In this document: in pieces, positions 54,404 through 64,000 of the stretch | Numbering within the stretch: the first letter of the stretch is position 1 | Layout: the number at the start of each line of letters is the position of its first letter | Source of the DNA: Sphingomonas sp. JC676 | GTDB lineage: Bacteria > Pseudomonadota > Alphaproteobacteria > Sphingomonadales > Sphingomonadaceae | NCBI RefSeq assembly: GCF_014489075.1 | Contig: NZ_JACTGR010000002.1 | Coordinates: forward strand, 310,001 to 374,000 | Direction of reading: 5' to 3' | Length of the DNA: 64,000 nt | The notes under the pieces: generated by a model | What the model saw: the letters and a program-made list of their open reading frames with translations, nothing else | The model's database searches: none | What the model was told of the DNA's origin: nothing | Program-made: the position numbers and the translations under genes

Positions 54404-56329
54404 CTACTTCGCCTTCGCCGCCGACTGATCGACCGGCACTACCGGCAGCAGCACCGCGCTCGACTGGGCACCGCCATAAACGATCGAGACCGTCGCCTTC
54501 TGATAATCTCCCGGCTTCGCGAAGAAGATGTTCTCGACATATTTCTGCGGGTTGCGGTCATAGACCGGGAACAGGCTCGACTGGATCTGGACCATGATCT
54601 TGTGGCCCGGCAGGAAGACGTGGTTCACCGTCGGCAGGCGGAACTTATATTCCTGAACCTTGCCCGCGGGGATCGGCGTCGGGTGCTCGAACGAGCTGCG
54701 GTAGCGGCCGCGGAAGATGTCCATCGCGATGGGAAGCTGGAAACCGCCCATCTCCTTCTTTGTGGCGTTCTCGTCCGGATAGACGTCGATCACCTTAACC
54801 ACGAAATCGCCGTCCGTGCCCGTCGTCTTGGCGAAGATGTCCGCCAGCGGCGCGCCCGAGACGCGGACCGGCTCGGTCAGCACGCCGGTGGAGTAAGTGA
54901 GCACATCGGGGCGGCCGTCGACGAAGCGCTGGTCGGTGACGAGATAGGTGCTCCAGCGGCCGTCGCTGAAATTGATCGGGCGCGGCAGGTGCGGCACTGG
55001 CTTGGCCGGATCCGAGACATAGCTGTCCTGCCCTGCCCCCGGCTTGGCGAAGCCCGCGGCCTCATTGGTGGTCAAATAGAGCGGCGTCAGGTTGTCCGGA
55101 CCCGCGAGCGGCCATTTGTCGAGGAAGTCCCAGTGGTTCTCGCCGGTGTTGTAGATGCTCGCCTTGGGTGGGGTGTAGGCGGGCGCGCCGTCCTTCAGAT
55201 AAGCGTTGAAGAAGGGCAACAGGATGTCGCGGCGCGCCTGGAGCGCGGTATCGCCCTCGAACTCGAGCTCGCCTAGCTTCGAGCCGTTATAGTTGAAGCC
55301 CGAATGGCGCCACGGCCCCATCAACAGGAAGTTGTTGCTCGCCTGCGGCGTCTTCTGGAGCTCCTCGAAGGCATGGATCGCGCCGTACATGTCCTCGTGA
55401 TCCCACAGCCCCTGCTCCCACAAAGTCGGCACGTTGGAGGGGTTCTTGGCGAGCAATTTGTCGAGCGCCTGCCCCTGCCAGAAGGCGTCATAGGTGACGT
55501 GCTGGCTCAGCCGGTTCCAGAAGGGCAGCTGGTCATAGCCGTACTTCTTCGCCCAATCGCCCGCCGAGCCGACCTTGCGGAACGTGTCATAATCGTCCCA
55601 GCCGCCGTCGGGCGGGGTCGGGCCGCTGGCCTTGTAGCCCGTGATACCCGAGATCCAGCCGATATTGGGCAGGCGGAACGCGCCGTGATGGAACCAGTCG
55701 TCGCCCATCCAGCCGTCGACCATCGGGCTTTCGGGCGCGGCGACCTTGAGTGCGGGGTGCGGATGGAGCAGCGCCATCACCACGGTGAAACCCTCGTACG
55801 ACGAGCCGAGCATGCCGACCTTGCCGTTGCTCTCGGGCGTGTTCTTCACCAGCCAGTCGATCGTGTCCCACGCATCGGTGGTGTGATCGACCTGGGTGGG
55901 ATTGAGCGGGCCGACCGGCGGGCGCGTGACGACATATTCGCCCTCCGACCCGTTCTTGCCGCGGACGTCCTGGAAGACGCGGATATAGCCGGCCTGGACG
56001 AAGACCTCGTCGCCCTGGGGCAGCATCGAGATCATCTGCGGGCTGGTCATCCGGCGCGCGCGGGCGGTGGCGTTATAGGGCGTGCGGGTGAGCAGGATCG
56101 GCGCATTCTTCGCGCCCTTGGGGATCATCAGCACGGTGAACAGCTTGGTGCCGTCGCGCATCGGGATCATGACTTCGCGGCGGATATAGTCGTTGCGATC
56201 CTCGGGGATCTGGAACTTGGACGGAATGTCATTGAAGCCTGGCGTTCGCGCCGGCGCCTGCTGAGCATTGGCAGTGGCGGCGGTGAGGAAAGCAGTTCCT
56301 GCGAGCAGCGAAACGAGCGTCTTGTTCAT
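54404..56329 (-). CDS. CocE/NonD hydrolase, alpha-amino-acid ester hydrolase type
   Basis: A 641-residue exported enzyme (signal about 1-22, ATANAQQA). The alpha/beta-hydrolase nucleophile is Ser177 in GMLGSSYEGF, with DVRGKNGSEGEY and GPWRHSGFNYNG (catalytic His), and a C-terminal jelly-roll (about 440-641) with LPGHKIMVQIQSSLFPVYDRNP. This is the architecture of Acetobacter/Xanthomonas alpha-amino acid ester hydrolases, which hydrolyse amino-acid esters and beta-lactam side chains; the physiological substrate may be dipeptide-like. Start at 56329 begins the signal peptide; the longer frame upstream is the shadow of the paralogue B gene. Confidence 0.88.
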   Translation of the reverse strand: MNKTLVSLLAGTAFLTAATANAQQAPARTPGFNDIPSKFQIPEDRNDYIRREVMIPMRDGTKLFTVLMIPKGAKNAPILLTRTPYNATARARRMTSPQMISMLPQGDEVFVQAGYIRVFQDVRGKNGSEGEYVVTRPPVGPLNPTQVDHTTDAWDTIDWLVKNTPESNGKVGMLGSSYEGFTVVMALLHPHPALKVAAPESPMVDGWMGDDWFHHGAFRLPNIGWISGITGYKASGPTPPDGGWDDYDTFRKVGSAGDWAKKYGYDQLPFWNRLSQHVTYDAFWQGQALDKLLAKNPSNVPTLWEQGLWDHEDMYGAIHAFEELQKTPQASNNFLLMGPWRHSGFNYNGSKLGELEFEGDTALQARRDILLPFFNAYLKDGAPAYTPPKASIYNTGENHWDFLDKWPLAGPDNLTPLYLTTNEAAGFAKPGAGQDSYVSDPAKPVPHLPRPINFSDGRWSTYLVTDQRFVDGRPDVLTYSTGVLTEPVRVSGAPLADIFAKTTGTDGDFVVKVIDVYPDENATKKEMGGFQLPIAMDIFRGRYRSSFEHPTPIPAGKVQEYKFRLPTVNHVFLPGHKIMVQIQSSLFPVYDRNPQKYVENIFFAKPGDYQKATVSIVYGGAQSSAVLLPVVPVDQSAAKAK

Positions 56330-56390
56330 GTGCGACCTGGCTCCAACCGAGGGAGCGCGGTGGATAGAGCCAAATCCGGGGCAAAGGAAA

Positions 56391-56423
56391 GGGCCTGTCT
56401 TTCCGTTACGGAAAGACAGGCCC
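56391..56423 (-). terminator. Strong terminator after paralogue B gene
   Basis: Perfect 15-base inverted repeat GGGCCTGTCTTTCCG with a 3-base loop. Read on the minus strand it is followed by TTTCCTTTG. It lies 22 bases downstream of the gene ending at 56445 and isolates it from the CocE gene. Confidence 0.8.
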
Positions 56424-56444
56424 CAGCGCGACGACCCGAAAAGG

Positions 56445-57872
56445 TCAGGCGTGCTCGGGTGTACCCAGCAGCTCTGCCTCGAGGTTCTCGACCATATGCG
56501 GTCGAGTGGCGCCGATCGCTCCCACGCCTGCTTCCGAAGGCGCCGGGCGACCGATCTTGAACGCGGCCTGGGTGTGGCCCTCGCTGCCGTCGGGCAGCGT
56601 GTAGCGGGCCTCGGCGACGACGACCGGATTGAAGGTGCGGCCGAGCTCGCCCTTGGGGATCGCGAGATGGGCGTCGACGCGGGTGCCGTCACCGGCCGCG
56701 ATCGTGACGGGCGGGACATGGGCGTCGTCGCGATGCTCCGTCAGCCGCTTCTCCATCTCGCCCGCGTCTTCGTCGGCGAGCATGAAGGCCGAGATGCGGA
56801 CGTCTTTGGCAGCGGTGTCGCCGGAGTTGCCGATGGTCAGCTCGATATCGACCAGCGCTTCTTCCTCGCTGGTACCGGCACGGACGGGGCGCAGACCGAA
56901 TTCAAGCCACGGGCGATTGGCGACCGGCGCATGGGCATCGGCGACGCCGGCAAGATCTTGCTCCTCGGGGCGGGCGATCTCGATCTCCTCATGCGCCTCG
57001 ACGGCTTCGGCGACCGGAGTCACTTCCGCCTCGCGGACCGGGGCCGCGACCGGAGCGGCGGCAATCGGCGCTGCGACAACCGGCGCAGCGGCAATCGGCG
57101 CAGCGGCAATCGGCGCAGCCGGAGCGGTGGCGACCGGGGGGACATATTTCGGACGACCACGCGGCTCGGGCGCCGAGACGAGCACGGCCTCGTCGAGTGC
57201 GGGCTCGACATCGACGGGCGCCACATAGGTCGGCTCGGCATAGCTGGTCACTTCCTCGTCATTGCGACGGCGGCGGCCCATCATGAGCAGCGCGGCGAGG
57301 CCGGCAAGGACAAGCAGCACGCCACCGGCGAGCCACGGCCAGGCAATGCCCGTGCTACGCGTGGTTTCGGTGGTCGCCACGACGGGCGCCTCGGCGACGG
57401 GAGCCGGAGCCGGCTCGGCTGCGGGCGGAGTCACTGCGGTCTCCTGCGGCGGAGGTGCCGGCGGCGTCACCGGAGCCTGAGCGACGGGCGCAGGAGCGGC
57501 GGCCGGAGCCGGTGCGGGCGCTGCAGTGCGGGCCGGCGCGGTGGCGCGGACCGGGGCAGTGGCGCGGGTCGTCTGGCGCGTCGTGGTGCTGGTGGTGCGG
57601 CGGGCAGGTGCCGGCGCGGCCTCAGCGGGGGCAGCCGACGCGTTCGAGCCGCGCTGCTGGTCCTCGACCGACGGGACCGACTGGACCACGGGTGCCGAGG
57701 GCGTGACCTGGATCACGCGCGCCGGGGTGGCGGGTGCCGGAGCCGGGGCCGGCGTCGTCAGAATCGGCGGTGGCGTGACCGACTGATCCTGCGCAAAGGC
57801 GGGGGTTGCGATGATCGCGGCACCGATCAACAGTGCGGCGCGGGGGCGAAGAATGTTGGGTTTCTGCATCAT
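56445..57872 (-). CDS. Pro/Ala-rich single-pass membrane protein, paralogue B
   Basis: A 475-residue protein: signal peptide (about 1-27, ATPAFAQD), a low-complexity Pro/Ala/Thr/Arg region (about 30-170), a membrane helix (WPWLAGGVLLVLAGLAALLM, about 180-200) followed by RRRR, an alanine-repeat stretch (AAPIAAAPVAA-type repeats, about 255-290), then a C-terminal domain (about 340-450) starting PWLEFGLRPVRAG and containing VDIELTIGNSGDTAAKDVRISAFML. The same domain occurs in the protein encoded at 43672-44829. The low-complexity repeats could vary in length between strains. Function unknown. Confidence 0.78.
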   Translation of the reverse strand: MMQKPNILRPRAALLIGAAIIATPAFAQDQSVTPPPILTTPAPAPAPATPARVIQVTPSAPVVQSVPSVEDQQRGSNASAAPAEAAPAPARRTTSTTTRQTTRATAPVRATAPARTAAPAPAPAAAPAPVAQAPVTPPAPPPQETAVTPPAAEPAPAPVAEAPVVATTETTRSTGIAWPWLAGGVLLVLAGLAALLMMGRRRRNDEEVTSYAEPTYVAPVDVEPALDEAVLVSAPEPRGRPKYVPPVATAPAAPIAAAPIAAAPVVAAPIAAAPVAAPVREAEVTPVAEAVEAHEEIEIARPEEQDLAGVADAHAPVANRPWLEFGLRPVRAGTSEEEALVDIELTIGNSGDTAAKDVRISAFMLADEDAGEMEKRLTEHRDDAHVPPVTIAAGDGTRVDAHLAIPKGELGRTFNPVVVAEARYTLPDGSEGHTQAAFKIGRPAPSEAGVGAIGATRPHMVENLEAELLGTPEHA

Positions 57873-58239
57873 ATCGCAGGTTCAATGATTGGAACCCGAT
57901 AAAGGCCCCGAGGCGTGCGGCAGGACGAGGTTAACGAGCGACGAACGACACTGTTAACCCGTTGTTCAGCCGCAAATCCTTCGCACTTTTCAAAGGCAAA
58001 AAGGTTCCATGGGCCGTTGACAGGTTCCTACGCGATACCTAGATGGCATGTTCACACCACAGCTTCGGGAAATGATGCGTCGTCGCGCAGCGCATCGATC
58101 GAATTGGAGTTGCGGTTTCATAAGGACGCTAGGAGCTGCCGAATTCCAACCAGGAAGTCGTGCGGCCTTTTTGCGTCCTTTGCTGCGTCCCGCCCCGGAA
58201 TAGGGGCAGCGAATTACGGCTGACGAGGCACAAAAACAC
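57873..58239. other. Region between paralogue B gene and rpoB
   Basis: 367 bases, divergent. Holds a likely rpoB promoter (58017-58044) and a leader of about 190 bases. A GTTAAC-containing stretch (GTTAACGAGC and TGTTAACCCG, about 57930-57960) is noted near the minus-strand gene. No gene is credible. Confidence 0.6.
58017..58044 (+). promoter_or_regulatory. Putative rpoB-rpoC promoter
   Basis: TTGACA (58017-58022), 16 bases, CTAGAT (58039-58044). The -35 is a perfect consensus and the -10 is identical to that of the secE promoter. Confidence 0.6.

Positions 58240-64000
<5,761 letters not shown>

Overview
The window is high-GC alphaproteobacterial DNA and reads like a sphingomonad (Sphingomonas or a close relative). 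The reasons are the large TonB-dependent receptors of the carbohydrate-scavenging type, two PEPxxWA-type C-terminal sorting proteins, the sequences of the secE/nusG/rplKAJL/rpoBC proteins, and CTAnnT-like -10 promoter elements. The call rests on reading the sequence only; no database was searched.

Region 1 (1 to about 25,930) is a polysaccharide utilisation locus aimed at rhamnogalacturonan-I (pectin) with arabinan/galactan or arabinogalactan side chains. It holds GH115 (cut by the window edge), GH2, a TonB-dependent receptor, GH51 arabinofuranosidase, PL11 rhamnogalacturonan lyase, a CE12-like SGNH acetylesterase, GH35 galactosidase, an alpha/beta-hydrolase esterase, a GH105-DUF4861 fusion, a second GH2 and a second, cysteine-rich TonB-dependent receptor. 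Nearly all carry signal peptides and several overlap by 1-4 bases, so they form tight operons. The proposed logic is as follows. PL11 cuts the backbone, the esterases deacetylate it, and GH51/GH35/GH2/GH115 strip side chains. The receptors import oligomers, and GH105 removes the unsaturated end sugars that the lyase creates. No inner-membrane transporter or regulator is seen in the window.

Region 2 (26,063-29,071) holds a DUF6491-like protein, an unrecognised protein, an aldo/keto-reductase homologue lacking most catalytic residues, and a YqaA/DedA membrane protein.

Region 3 (29,080-64,000) carries the universal secE-nusG-rplK-rplA-rplJ-rplL-rpoB-rpoC cluster, but split into four pieces by accessory blocks of about 5, 6 and 15 kb. 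Each piece has its own similar promoter (TTGnCN, 15-16 bases, CTAnnT/G), and the first three are followed by terminators. The inserts contain: (a) a PEP-CTERM protein, a small membrane protein, a Nudix-DUF47 fusion with a PiT phosphate transporter, and a duplicated-HTH protein; (b) a membrane LytTR regulator facing a TonB receptor, with two AlgR-box-like repeats between them, plus a degenerate peptidase-like TPR protein; (c) small ORFs, an acyltransferase-SGNH protein, an M16 peptidase pair (one active, one dead), a hybrid histidine kinase with a LuxR-type regulator, a second PEP-CTERM protein, a TonB-C-like protein and an alpha-amino-acid-ester-hydrolase-type enzyme. Block (c) is bracketed by two paralogous Pro/Ala-rich membrane proteins. 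rpoC runs off the right edge.

The most noteworthy items are the LytTR-receptor switch with its direct repeats, the Nudix-DUF47 fusion whose natural start codon appears to be ATT or lost, the shared promoters of the split cluster, the GH105-DUF4861 fusion and the paralogous Pro-rich pair. No tRNA, rRNA, CRISPR array, IS element or prophage was found.
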